A stretch of 64,000 bases of DNA from Trichoplax sp. H2 (taxonomy: Eukaryota > Placozoa > Uniplacotomia > Trichoplacea), in contig NOWV01000010.1 of assembly GCA_003344405.1 (NCBI GenBank), forward strand, positions 496,001-560,000, given 5' to 3'. Both the position numbers and the translations under genes were made by a program. The notes under the pieces were generated by a model. That model did no database searches, was not told where the DNA came from, and saw nothing but the letters and a program-made list of their open reading frames with translations. Positions 36,938 to 48,960 of the stretch are shown here, in pieces. Numbering within the stretch: the first letter of the stretch is position 1; the number at the start of each line of letters is the position of its first letter.

Positions 36938-39900
36938 ATGGGCCCCAAACGCGATGTCATGTATTTCTATGATCCAGAAGTGGGTAATTTCCATTATGGT
37001 AAGTTCAGTTAATGATTTCCACTAGTTGCTGCTAGCTGCTAGGATGAAATACTTGTTTCTGTATAAAAATAAAAATTATCAAAACCACTGATAGTATTAC
37101 TGTACAGTACACTGGTGGATGGAATCTGTCAAGAAGCAAGACAGAATATTGCAATTGAACAATATTCGACTTGATGCCAACGACAATAATGATATAATAA
37201 ATAGGAATAGTAAATAATATTAATAATTCGTGCTTTTATGTATATCGACAGGCAAAGGACATCCCATGAAACCGCATAGGATATCTTTAACCAACAGTTT
37301 AGTCTTAAGTTTTGGATTACACAAGAAAATGACTGTAAGTTTCATTAGAGCATGGCCTGATCGATTCGGATCTGCCTTATAAATGCTGTCATATTCTTCA
37401 TTACACTAGCCTTATTAGCTTACGTATTCACCTTGATAAAACGGAATATAACGTAGTAAGATGATTTTTGATATTCAAATACAGATGTTTCGGTCTATCC
37501 CAGCTTCCGATTTCAACTTGTGCCGTTTTCATGCATACGATTATATAGAATTTCTTAAAAAGTAAGATAATCCAATGAAAAGTTACTTGTAATCGAAATG
37601 GATAGGCTATGGATCGCTATTTAGACGCATTCTTGCTGATAAGCTTAACTTTATTACAGGATCACACCCGCAAATATAAGAGAATTTCCTTATAGTACCT
37701 TGAACACGTATAACGTTGGCGATGATTGGTAATGATGATCATTTCTCTAGCTGTTAATAACACACAGTATAGTATAATAGGAAGTTATAAAAATAATGTA
37801 CTAGGATATCGCTATTGAACTCGTTGTAAAGTATCCAGTAAGCTGATATATGCGCTCAGTTTATCTTTGAATAGTACACAATATTCCATCATATATGCAG
37901 TTTACCATTGCATCAGGGACTTCTAGGAGAATTTCTTGTAGCAGTCCCTGATTGTATGCTATAATGTTGATCAACGTTACTATTCTATTCATAATACAGT
38001 AAACCCTGCTAGTATAGTTATACTGTGCAATACAATCATGATTGATACCATGCATTATAAGAATTCATTTATGGAGAAACGGACGGTAATGTATCGCCAT
38101 AAATTTTTTTGCTAGACATTTGCGATCATTAAGGCCACTATCAATACCAGTTTAGGTTCTAGAGATTATTTTAATGAAACAAACAATTTCATCAATTAAT
38201 TAAGCTTAATTTTCTTGTATTATCGAAATGAAATTGCCTCATAGTCCTGTTTTTGGTGGCCTTTTTGATTTTTGTGCTATGTATACTGGAGCATCGCTTC
38301 AAGGAGCAACGAAAATAAATCATCAGGTAAGTTCATCCATACGATATCTTGGTACACTTGATAAAGTAAAAGTGTGCTCACCGAACTAGTAAAATAAGAT
38401 TTTTGTTTTAAAAATACGAGAAATACTGGGGTAGGATTCCTTTAACATCTTTTTATGCTCACTTCTACAACTAGGTCACTCTTATTATACTAATTCTAAT
38501 GATACCGGCAACTTATCAATCTGCCCTTTTTTACAGGAATGTGACATCGCTATTAATTGGTCAGGGGGATTGCACCATGCAAAAAAGAGAGAAGTAAACA
38601 ATCTTTTAACGTAGATAAATGATAATCATAGGATGTTTTACTTTCGTATATGATGGGCCAAGGCTCGGCGTGAAATCTATTGATGTATTAATCATTTATA
38701 AGCAACTTCGGAAATCATACATTTATCAATACAACTACAGACTGTAGCTATAGTCGTTCAATTGTAATTTAAGGATCATATTTAGTTTACTTTCTAACTA
38801 TTCTTTGCATTCTAATTCTCATTCATGCGAAAGGCCTCTGGATTCTGTTATGTCAACGATATTGTGGTTGCAATATTGGAACTGCTAAAGTAAGCAATTC
38901 TTGTTTACGAGTACAGTATCACTCTGTTTTAATATTACCAAGATAACATTATATCAAGTAAAATTACAAGATCTGATTATAAATTTCTGCTTTAATACAG
39001 AATCATTTCTTTCTGTAATCATTAAAATTACATTCTAACATACTGTATCATTGTATACCAAACAATTTCTCCATGCAGGTATCATGCCCGAGTATTATAC
39101 ATCGATATAGATGTTCATCATGGTGATGGCGTTCAGGTAAATTTTTTGTTTAAGCCTATCGTTACATTTTATGCAGTTCTATTATCACATGTTATTAAAA
39201 TTTTGAGACGAACGCGGAATAACTGAGTTATATGACTTGGAATACTTTTAGTGTTATGCTTTATCCTTTAGTATATTATAAATAATATATTAAGTACGCG
39301 TATTTAATTTTTTCTGTCTAATTGATTATACAAAGTTGTTAGATATCTCGATGGTATTGAACGATCTACTATATGTTATAATTATTTACAGAATTAGGAA
39401 TGTGATGCTAATCGTCTCACTTTACTGCAACAATACACTGATATACAGCATTATTCAATATTTAGGAAGCGTTTTATCTAACTGATCGTGTTATGACTGT
39501 ATCTTTTCACAAGTATGGAGATCAATTCTTTCCTGGAACAGGTAATTAAGTAGTTCAGGATTATCTAGAGGGATACTTTCATTCTATATGCAGGAACATA
39601 CTTATATATTAAAAGATCTAGTATTTATTAAATTTGTAAATGTACGCTTTTTGTGTTTTAACATCGAACGAACAGGTGATATGTATGAAATTGGAACTGA
39701 TAGAGGAAAATACTACTCTATTAATGTGCCATTGAAAGATGGCATTGACGACCATGGTAGTAAAAGAATAAAGGCTAAATTCTTTAATATCTAAGATAGC
39801 AAATCAATTTAGTAATCTTTTTTTTGCATTATCAGGCTATTTATATGTTTTTAAGCCCGTCATAGAAGCTGTAATTCAACATTACCAACCATCTAGTATT

Positions 39901-41053
39901 GTATTACAGGTCAGTAAGCATTCATTATTATAGGTTATCCCAGCAAAGCTTAACATCTCTTTTTTTCATTTACAGTGTGGTGCTGATTCTTTAGGGTGTG
40001 ATCGCTTAGGTTGTTTCAATCTTAGTATAAAAGCTCACGGGTTTGTTGTAAAAGCTATTTTCGCATTGCGTCCAAATTTGTTGTTGTTAATGTGCTTGTT
40101 CTATTTGTAGAGCATGTGTTCAGTTTGTTAAAAGTTTTAATATTCCGACCTTGGTGCTCGGTGGGGGTGGTTATACTATTAGCAATGTATCTAGATGCTG
40201 GTAATATGCGTATTATTATAAATTACAGATCAAGTTTATAGAGTTGCTATTATAAATAACACATCAACTCTGACTTATGCTATTCAGGTGCTACGAGACT
40301 GCTTTATTGGTTGATGCCGACATTACCAATGATCTTCCGTATACTGGTATGAGTGAATCATTTAATTATTGAGAAAGACTATGTTAACTTGAACATATAC
40401 TGACGGATATCACGGTTTATTTTCATGACTTTTTAGAATATTTAGAATATTTTGCTCCCGATTTTTCACTTCATCCTTCGATCAGCTATGCGAGAGCGGA
40501 AAATTTAAATACTAGACAGGTATAACGTCTGAAATTCTAAATAAAGTAACTGCTGTCATATGCTATTTGCATTGTTAAACCGGACTTGGTTCTATACTTA
40601 TGATTATCTACTTGATGTTCTGTTACTTCGCCTTTTGTAGTATCTAGACAATATCATTCAAAGCGTTAACGATAACTTGAAATGTATTACCTCGGCGCCC
40701 GCGGTTCAAATGCAAGCGGTTAGTTCGATAAATAAATTGCTGAAATTTTTCTTCGAATTTATCATGAGGTTATCTACTCGAATTATATATCATTAATCAC
40801 TATGTTAGGTACCTCCTGATTTAATCGATTTTGACTCTGAAAATGAGGATCAAGAACAATATCTAAGCGAAGTAGACCAACCACCAAGGTAAAAAAGTCT
40901 TACAATGCCAATAGAATCTGATTTATAACTATACTAAGTGCTATTAAATTGATTCCTTCAAATTCAAGTATCGAACCAGCTAATGAATACTACGATGGAG
41001 ATTCTGACAATGATAAAGATCTTGGAGTTGATATTGAAACTGCTATCGATTAA
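36938..41053 (+). CDS. HDAC3: Histone deacetylase 3, class I (HDAC3)
   Basis: Zinc-dependent lysine deacetylase, normally the catalytic core of NCoR/SMRT corepressor complexes in the nucleus. 18 exons: 36938-36998, 37252-37334, 37485-37561, 37660-37728, 38245-38326, 38537-38593, 38834-38889, 39079-39136, 39466-39541, 39676-39756, 39836-39909, 39976-40040, 40111-40200, 40288-40346, 40437-40519, 40641-40718, 40809-40888, 40969-41053. They make 437 aa; human HDAC3 is 428. It starts [20 protein letters not shown]. Zinc ligands are Asp173, His175 ([10 protein letters not shown]) and Asp262 ([14 protein letters not shown]); the catalytic Tyr301 is in GGGGYT and the charge-relay His in GLHHAKK. The tail [15 protein letters not shown] matches the HDAC3-specific C-terminus rather than HDAC1/2. 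One change stands out: Ser304 (GYTISNV) replaces the Arg301 of human HDAC3. Confidence 0.97.
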
Positions 41054-41217
41054 TCAAAGTCTAGTTAATTGATGATGTAATTCGCTTTCTGAAAGGCTAT
41101 CTCTGTTGCGAGGATACAATCCCAATCCACTTTATCGTAACTAACATCCATTGGATATTCCTTACGACTTACAGTAAACTTACTGTATAACCAAGAATCC
41201 GATTTTACAGTGAACAT

Positions 41218-41223
41218 TTTATT
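41218..41223 (-). terminator. Candidate poly(A) signal of the HOOK gene
   Basis: Minus-strand AATAAA about 510 bases after the HOOK stop codon. If used, the HOOK 3' untranslated region would overlap that of HDAC3. Confidence 0.35.
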
Positions 41224-41541
41224 GTTTTTTAAATATGATTAGAACGACAGTGGATTTTCTTTTGACATTTTAACAAGGAAACATAAAACGTAATTCATCA
41301 AGATTATCTTTCCATCTTCATACCCAATATGTATATTAAATTAACAGTAAATTTTACATTAAAAATTGTATTTCGTTATTACAAAATATTATGTTAAAAA
41401 ATTGTATTTATAGTAACTGTATTGTACATAGATATGTTATATTCAAGCATTTATCGTAGTTACTTATTTCAATAGTCGAATACTTTGCAAAGTTAAAAAC
41501 ATGCCTCATTTTATGTTGGATCAGAATTACTTCTCATTGGG

Positions 41542-41547
41542 AATAAA
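41542..41547 (+). terminator. Candidate poly(A) signal of the HDAC3 gene
   Basis: Plus-strand AATAAA about 490 bases after the HDAC3 stop codon and 183 bases before the HOOK stop codon region. No nearer canonical signal was seen. Confidence 0.35.
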
Positions 41548-41729
41548 TCACGCGATGCTTTTCAAGCCATCAAACTAAATATCAATAATTCTAATTAGAT
41601 ACGTGTATTTATATATTATGCCGAACAAATTGACATTTTAGTGTCACTCATCCCTTATATCAGTAGCTAGGCTAATAGCTATCATGGTCTATTAGCAGCA
41701 AATACCTGCCAATCATTCGACAAGTACAT

Positions 41730-44700
41730 CTAATGCCTCTTAAAACCTTGCCTCTGTCTAGCTAAAAATGAATCACCTCCACTAGAAGCTAATCTATCAT
41801 TCATCGTTTTTTTATGTACTTCAAGACCCTAGCAAGAACAATGTCAGATATTAAATATTAGCGTATTGCTTGTCAGAGTCCAGTACAAGTAATTACGCAA
41901 GCCCTAAATAAAGTTTTCGATGATACTAACCAACTCATACCAAGCAGTTGTAACCAATTTCATTTCACGCTCATGAATAGTTTTCAAGTTTTCGATTTGG
42001 CGCTGCAAAATTCGAAAATTATTATTAACTACCGTGAAAGACCACGACGTGACAACAATTTTTACGCAAACCTCCAAATCTCTGACTCGATACTCTTTTT
42101 CTTGTATTTGACTTTGAAGCGCTTGTAGCTGTTTACGCACGTACGGGACAAGATGATAAAATCAGAAAACAAATTTAGATTTCGTTGAAACACGACTACA
42201 TCTAAGGAATATACAGAAAAATTAAAAATAAACTTAATTAGGTTTAGTAACCTCCGGAGATCCAGTAGCGTTTCTTGGCAATAACTACAACAATAAGAAA
42301 AAGCTCAAATATAAGTACATACAGTATCACGATAAATTTAAATTTCATGCGATTCGTATTTTCTGCGTCCAACGAAGAACATTGCAGAAAAAACAATTAG
42401 GAAAAATACCTGTTTAGCTTTATCCAGAAATTTTTTATATTTATCTTCCAAACGGATCATATCGTTTTCGTTATTCGTAAGCTGGTCTTTCAGTCTACCA
42501 ATATCAGCGTCTATCAATCATTAATTTTACTACAGTTAAAACCCTCAATCGACATTCTTTAATATCAGCTAATTCAAGGTCACAATTATCACCTCGGGAA
42601 GCCAGTTCAGTCTGCATGCTTTTAATAATGTCAGCATTTTTGTTGCCATTCTCTTGCTGAACTTGAATTTCCCTTTCTCGTTTCATAAGAAGACTGCTCT
42701 GTTCATCCACTTTGGATCTAAGATAAAAATGTCCTTAACAATCGAAGTAAACACAATATGTCTATAAGTTGTAAACGATACGTACTGCATATTTTCAATA
42801 GCTTGCTTCAGTTCAATTTTATCCTGAAATAGTGACAAGACGGATAAATTAGATTAAGTTGATTTAAATAATAGTTTCGATATGTTGTCCTTAACTAACA
42901 CGAGTATTGTAAGGTCAATACGCTGATACTCTTGAATACATCTAAAGCAAAATTACCTTATCATCTTCTTTCTGTTGCACTATTTGTGTATTATGCCTGC
43001 ATTTTAAAATTTATATAAAACTAAAATTAATATCAATGAAGAGAATCATGTTTATAATTCTGGCTACTAAATATATGTAAACAGAAGCAAGTGAGGAAAA
43101 TTCTCTTACTTCTCTATAAGATGTTCATTCTCTCTAATAAATAATTTCTTCTCTGCTTCCTCCGCCCGCTTTCTTAGACTCTCATTTTCTGTTTGCAATT
43201 GGATCATCTTTTCCCTGTAATGGTATTGAAATAAGAAGGATACGTCACAATTAACCATATTGTTTATTATAATAAGTCACTGATAAGAAAATTAACAAAA
43301 GTAATTTTCTATTCTAGAGTCGAAATTACATACCTTGCATCGCTATCATTATCTGCCAGTGCTTGCCCTAGTGCATCGTCTAGCGATACAACGCCTGTGC
43401 GCACATTTTAAAATCATTAGAAAAAGAAGGACATGTTAGCAGATACACCAAATTGAATAATATTAAGATTAGTATCTCTCTTACCCGATATTTTTCTCGC
43501 TGATAAATGAGCATTTATCTCGCGTAAACTTTTCATTTCATCAATTAATTTCTTAAAGACAGTCACAGGTCATATCGTTAATGCCAATTATTTATGATGA
43601 ATAAGTTAAGAACCTTCATTACACTCACTAACTTTGTTTTCAAATTCCAATTTATTGCATTTCTCTCTACTGCCATATAAGTCTACTTTAGCCTAGAAAA
43701 GACAGCGTAAGCAGTTTAAATAAGTACACTTAAATTGATAATTGCTTAAAATTACTTACTTCTTCTTCAATCTTTTTACATTCTTCTATGTCCTTCTTCA
43801 ATTGGCTGATCTAGTGAGACAATTAAAAATACTTTCTATTTTCTCTTAAAGCAGACAAACTAGTAATGCAACATAAAAGTACGCATAGTACCTTTTCACT
43901 GTAATATTCATTATGAAATTTCGTTTGTGAATTTTGTTGTTCCAGTTTCTACATACAAATAATAAATTTTACATTATATAAGTATCATAAACTTCCCATC
44001 ACAATTCAATGAAGTGCACAGGTTACTTACTGCCTTTAACTCCGCATTATCCCTAACAAATCCAGCTATTCTATCTTCCAATTTTTTTATTTGATCACGC
44101 TGACCAGCAGCATCATCTACGAAATAAAACATCGGATTATATTGATTTATTAAGGTACAAAAGATAGTACCATACTAAAAGAGCTACAACATGTTTAATT
44201 TGTATTACCTAACTTCTTCTTGTAATTGGTTAATTGAGCTTCGCTTTGTGCCTATATTACGCCATTAAGTAATATTACTTCAATAAATGCAAGTTGTCAC
44301 ATACATAATTTAAATTATACGCTATATGACTTGATTAACTATAAGGTTTCATCCAACTCACCAATTTATCTGCTGTGTGAGATAACTCGTCAACTTTATC
44401 TCTTAATTCTTGTGCTTCTTCTGCTCTCTTACTTAATAGTAATCTCTAAGATATACGTAAAGCGCAATAATAGTGAATAAGACAATAAGTGTCTACAAGT
44501 ATCACATCAGCTATTTGATTCACAGAGTTAGTAATCGTAGTCATGCTACTATTTACTTCTTGTCTAAGCTCGATAAGTATCTTTTCTTGACGTTCTTCAC
44601 GCGTAGTTATTTCGTCTCTTTCTAAAGAATTATACGGGATAAATACCGGCACTATAATAACTATTCAAATTGTTGCTGTACCATAAAAATTTAATAGTTC

Positions 44701-47700
44701 ATTACCAGATTCCAGTGACAAATTTTGCTTCTGCAAAAGCTCAATTTTATTATGAAGATTCTGGAATTTAAAACCAATATCTGTTGTAGGGTCATTTACA
44801 ATACTTTCGACATTGTTATAACGATCTAACAACTCCTTATTAGATGTTAGCTCCTCCTGCAGATTAGCAACTTGATTTTCAAGATCACGGCATTTATTTG
44901 TTAACTCTTTCTTGTCGACTGCTAGGTCATGTATTTCTTGCTCCAATCTTTCTACCCTTTCCTCTTCTATTGATTGATCATTTTGAGATGTGGGAGTCAT
45001 TAGCTCTTGAATTGCTGTCATAATAACCTCTTGTACGGACTGCTCCAACTCCATAATAACTTTAATATAACCTAGTATTAGAAAAATATATCACTTTCAG
45101 ACGGACAAGTTCATTGGTGAAATATTAATCATCAATTCATATCCATGACGATGAGTTTGATAAAACATTATAGAACGATGGTGATTACATAATTCAAATT
45201 ACGTAGCCAACCTATGTGTTAATTAATTTCTAGCTAGCTATCTAATTTACGAAAAATTTTAAATGACACCATTAAAGTATATACTACTACGTATACGTAT
45301 GTCTTAATTAAGGGCTACCTATCATACCTTCTCGATTATTACAGAAGAACGCGCAACCAAGAATGAGCTGTAACATTTTACCTAATTCTTCTTCATCACA
45401 ATTAATAGCTATAATTGAAACAAAGAGTCTCACTTTAAATATTTATCTTAAGCTATTTTAAAAATTTTGTCAAGCTCTGTTAAACCAACCAATTTTTTCT
45501 ACATTTGGCAAGGACAGATTGCTTAAGTCTTGTTTTAATGTCTAATTAAAGGAAGAAATGGGTAGTTTACGAATTGCACTATGCCATTGACATTAGTAGA
45601 AGAACAGTAATAAATAAATAATGATAAAATACATCATTGTATGATGACATATGTTGCATTGATTATAGATATGAACTTAACACTTTACATTATACTACTG
45701 TTTCTCAATAAAACGAACTGTTTAGTGCGTTCACATTTATAACTTGCCTCGTGATAGTAGTATTCTATTCCCCGCAGGACTTTCTTTAAATTGCTAACCT
45801 ACATAATTAGGTAAATAAATGATAAGTATTAGGAAATGGCTATTGAGTTAGTTTATTAATAAAATTGGTTGTCAATATTGATTTAACAGTAGTGATAGCA
45901 TATTGTATCAGTGGGTTAATAAAGATGAGTTTGTTGTAATACTTCATTAGGTATTTTTTAGATACTAGTATCGTGACAAGAAAAGTACGACAACAAGTAT
46001 TTTTTAAATATTTTACATGTATAAATACTACATCGCGCTAAGAGAGTTATACAGTATTTTAACCTGTCAGTGAAAGGGATAATTGATCGAATTAATATAT
46101 ACTACCTCATCTAAGATTAAAAAACGTTAGAGGGATAACTATGTAGTATTCTGGAATCTAATCAAGTTAAAAGTAACTAACAAGAGATCTAATTGTAAAT
46201 TATATCTACATTTCATCATAATAATATCCAGCTATAAGTTCTATAAGTTAATAATTCTAATTATCGGATAACGATAAAATATCGCAATTGCTGAAGTATT
46301 CTCTTAAGAGTACTATATCAGTTATATATTTATGCTGTGGTATGTATACTGTATCATTGTACCTTACATTGAAATTGTAAGACTAGTGAAGATATCGTAA
46401 TTACTGCAAATAAACATATCACGTTGGTGAATCAGGCAGTGCGCTACAGCTTAAAACTCTGAAGACTAATAATCCAACCCGTGAATGGCACATACAGTAA
46501 TTGGCTTTAGTATTATTTAGTTATTCATTCACTATCTATATTAAATGACTTTAAGTTCAAGCTTTATACTATATTATCAATGAATTAAAAAATTGTTGCA
46601 TCAAATCAAATAATCTTCTAAATTGTCTACCAGAAAAGTAGGCACTGCATTGTACATAAAAGTCATAGCAAAATCTTACCTTTAACCGCCAATGGTTAGC
46701 ATCACGCTTGATTCTACTAAGCCATTCTCCACTAAATACAGCAGAAGCTCTAATCAAGCATATCATAAAATTAATAAATGGGTCGTCATATCATTTATTT
46801 TGGCTTATTAGGAGATACACGTATCCGTGTAAGACCTTTGAGACGATATTTAGATAAAATACAATTATTCTCCAGGTGTCAGCGACTAATCTATTTTCTC
46901 TTACTATCCTACATTCTATTTAGATTGTTACATCTATGCAAATTATATAGACTACACAAGTATTACTTCCTCATTATTGTATATGCGCATATAGTTTTAT
47001 TCTCAGTATAAAATATTAAAGAGCAACAACATTAACGAAATCGTATTCATGTTCAATGATTTAATTCAACTGATAACTTAGACTTTATTCTTATCAACTG
47101 TTCTAATAACATTGGTATTATATATATATATATAAATTTATTCAATCTGGTTAAACTAACAAATAGTTTATTCAGCTAGTGTTGTACTTTACAAGTGATG
47201 TTGCAAGTTGTAAATGTTACCATTTTCTCGGTATTGCTTACATCATCATCATTGTACTGTAATCTCTCACAGCAAATATTAAAATGAGAGTAAGAAAAGC
47301 GTGCAAAGCAATTTCAATTGGCCAAAGTTGAGTATCTCCCAATTTTATAATCATATTCTGCCGCACTACTACTGTATCCGTCCGTTTTAATCTACTTATT
47401 GTCCACTACAGTACTGCCATCTCGACTGGCTACGCGATGATCAGCTTCGCTATTGCACATCTACAGTACTATTGATCGCTCTTGTTATATAAATAAAAAT
47501 GCATTTTGGGGACTGTACTTATAGCATTTGGTACGTTATTATTGGTATGAATTTGGTATGACAGAATTGTCGATCTTGACTAAATTCATTGAACTACTTG
47601 TAACGATTGGATGATCATGACAAGTATATGACTACTATAAAAACATTTGCTTGCAGTACAGTATTACTAAAGTTAGAATAAAGCGCTCACTGTCCAAGTA

Positions 47701-48080
47701 GTAGAGCCTCCTTTACCAACTGAAAGTTTTTAAAGGGTTATTTAATACTGTAGTCAGAACCAGCATTATTCACAATTAAATATTTAATTCTACTTTTCTA
47801 GGTTCTACAATTTTTATACTAGGATAGTATATGCTAACATTTTAGACAAGCACTCGGCCATTGCAACACCATCCATTAAGTCTTGGACAGTTTGATGAGG
47901 TCCATTGATGCCATCGAACGTTCCTATCTAAAAATCATGTTATACAATGAGGAAAGTCCAAATTACTTTCAATATCCACCTTCCAGCATCACAATTAGAA
48001 CCAATAGAGTTGAAATCAACAAGATTTTAGTCCATTTTTACCCATATTAATAAGCTTTCGCACAAAACTTCGCTATCCAT
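41730..48080 (-). CDS. Hook-family dynein/dynactin cargo adaptor
   Basis: Links dynein and dynactin to endosomal cargo on microtubules. 25 small exons, 5' to 3' on the minus strand: 48042-48080, 47839-47927, 46680-46731, 45748-45798, 45490-45541, 45328-45408, 44706-45071, 44557-44621, 44362-44445, 44209-44251, 44031-44116, 43892-43948, 43760-43810, 43633-43692, 43485-43551, 43334-43394, 43110-43214, 42957-42996, 42786-42823, 42593-42717, 42410-42510, 42252-42284, 42072-42128, 41931-42002, 41730-41828. Phases agree; 657 aa. The N-terminal Hook domain shows SEVLCESLLIW, HQTVQDLMDGVAMAECL, GEWLSRIKRDANHWRLK, VSNLKKVLRGI and ELGKMLQLILGC. Next comes MELEQSVQEVIMTAIQELM, the hallmark before the long heptad coiled coil. 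The end has KLVTTAWYEL and SFLARQRQGFKRH, matching SAWYN and SFLAQQR of HOOK1-3. The exon 4 donor is GC (GAG|GCAAGT). The internal coiled-coil exons are the least certain. Confidence 0.92.
47119..47144. repeat. AT dinucleotide microsatellite
   Basis: A run of alternating TA of about 20 bases, in the second HOOK intron. Confidence 0.8.
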
Positions 48081-48107
48081 TTCATCCAAATGCGCTGACA
48101 AGATCAG

Positions 48108-48312
48108 TTACTGTACTGTACTAGAAACGTTTATAGTAACGCGTCAAGCCCTTTGACCGTTGTCTCTTATTAATTACAGCTGTTGAAGTGTCCAACTGTC
48201 CATACAGGCGTCCGAGTGTGTCATGTCAGTCTACACTCTACAGTACAGTACAGTTTAGTACAGTGTACAGTACTGTAATATGTACTGTACTGTACTATAC
48301 TACTGTACTATA
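48108..48312. repeat. TACTGTACAG-type repeat cluster just upstream of HOOK
   Basis: TTACTGTACTGTACTAG lies about 30 bases upstream of the HOOK start codon, and a dense run of ACAGTACAGT and TACTGTACTGTACT follows at about 48236-48312. It has the same motif and the same position relative to a start codon as the clusters at HECTD3 and RMI2/HDAC3. Confidence 0.85.
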
Positions 48313-48816
48313 AATCACGTGACTATCGTGAGTAACGTCCACTAGACCAGTTAAGTTGGATACAAACTTGACTGATCTACTGGGCGCTGCTCGATACGTT
48401 TGCACCATTACGTACACTACTGTACGTACATTGTATGAATAAAAGATAGTAATACTGTACTCAGTAGTCAGTGGCCCGGTGCTGTAGTGTACTCAGTGGA
48501 TATGACGGTACTGGATCGGTGGACATTGTACAGAGCTAAAGTCAAAAGTCTACTGTAAAATCCATATCTACTAAAAATGGCCATACTCGTACTCTTTCCA
48601 CTGTTGCAGCAGCATACCACTTCTGTAGACTACCGTCACTTCTAAAAAGGAAAGAGAGGGATAACCACCGGCCATTCAATATCCCCAAAATGACGGAGCT
48701 GGCCATTGTGCGAGTCATCTCAAGTGAACTGTATGTATATCGAGCACGATACACAGTTGAAGTTGACCGTTACGCGAGTGTCATCCTGATCAGCTAGCTG
48801 CTTGGGTTGGCTTTGC

Positions 48817-48948
48817 ACTGTACAGTATACTGTACTGTAGCGTAGGTACTGTACACTGTAGAGTACTGTACTGTAGAATGGCCGACCAAGCCCAGCCCGC
48901 CCATTCTACTGTACTGTACACAGTGCAGTACAGTGTACAGTAGCTTAC
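48817..48948. repeat. Second TACTGTACAG-type cluster upstream of HOOK
   Basis: Two runs, CTGTACAGTATACTGTACTG near 48817-48875 and TACTGTACTGTACACAGTGC with AGTGTACAGTAG near 48908-48942, flank a short GC-richer segment. Confidence 0.85.
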
Positions 48949-48960
48949 CAATGGTGTGTT

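Noticed and set aside
36449-36972. Open frames on both strands across the minisatellite
   Set aside because: They arise because the 90-bp unit is a multiple of three. They lie in the divergent promoter region between RMI2 and HDAC3.
44506-44556. Longer version of HOOK exon 8 ending at the donor GTGATA
   Set aside because: Both donors are phase 0, but the shorter version ending at 44557 matches the length of human Hook proteins in this coiled-coil stretch. The longer form could still be an alternative splice form.
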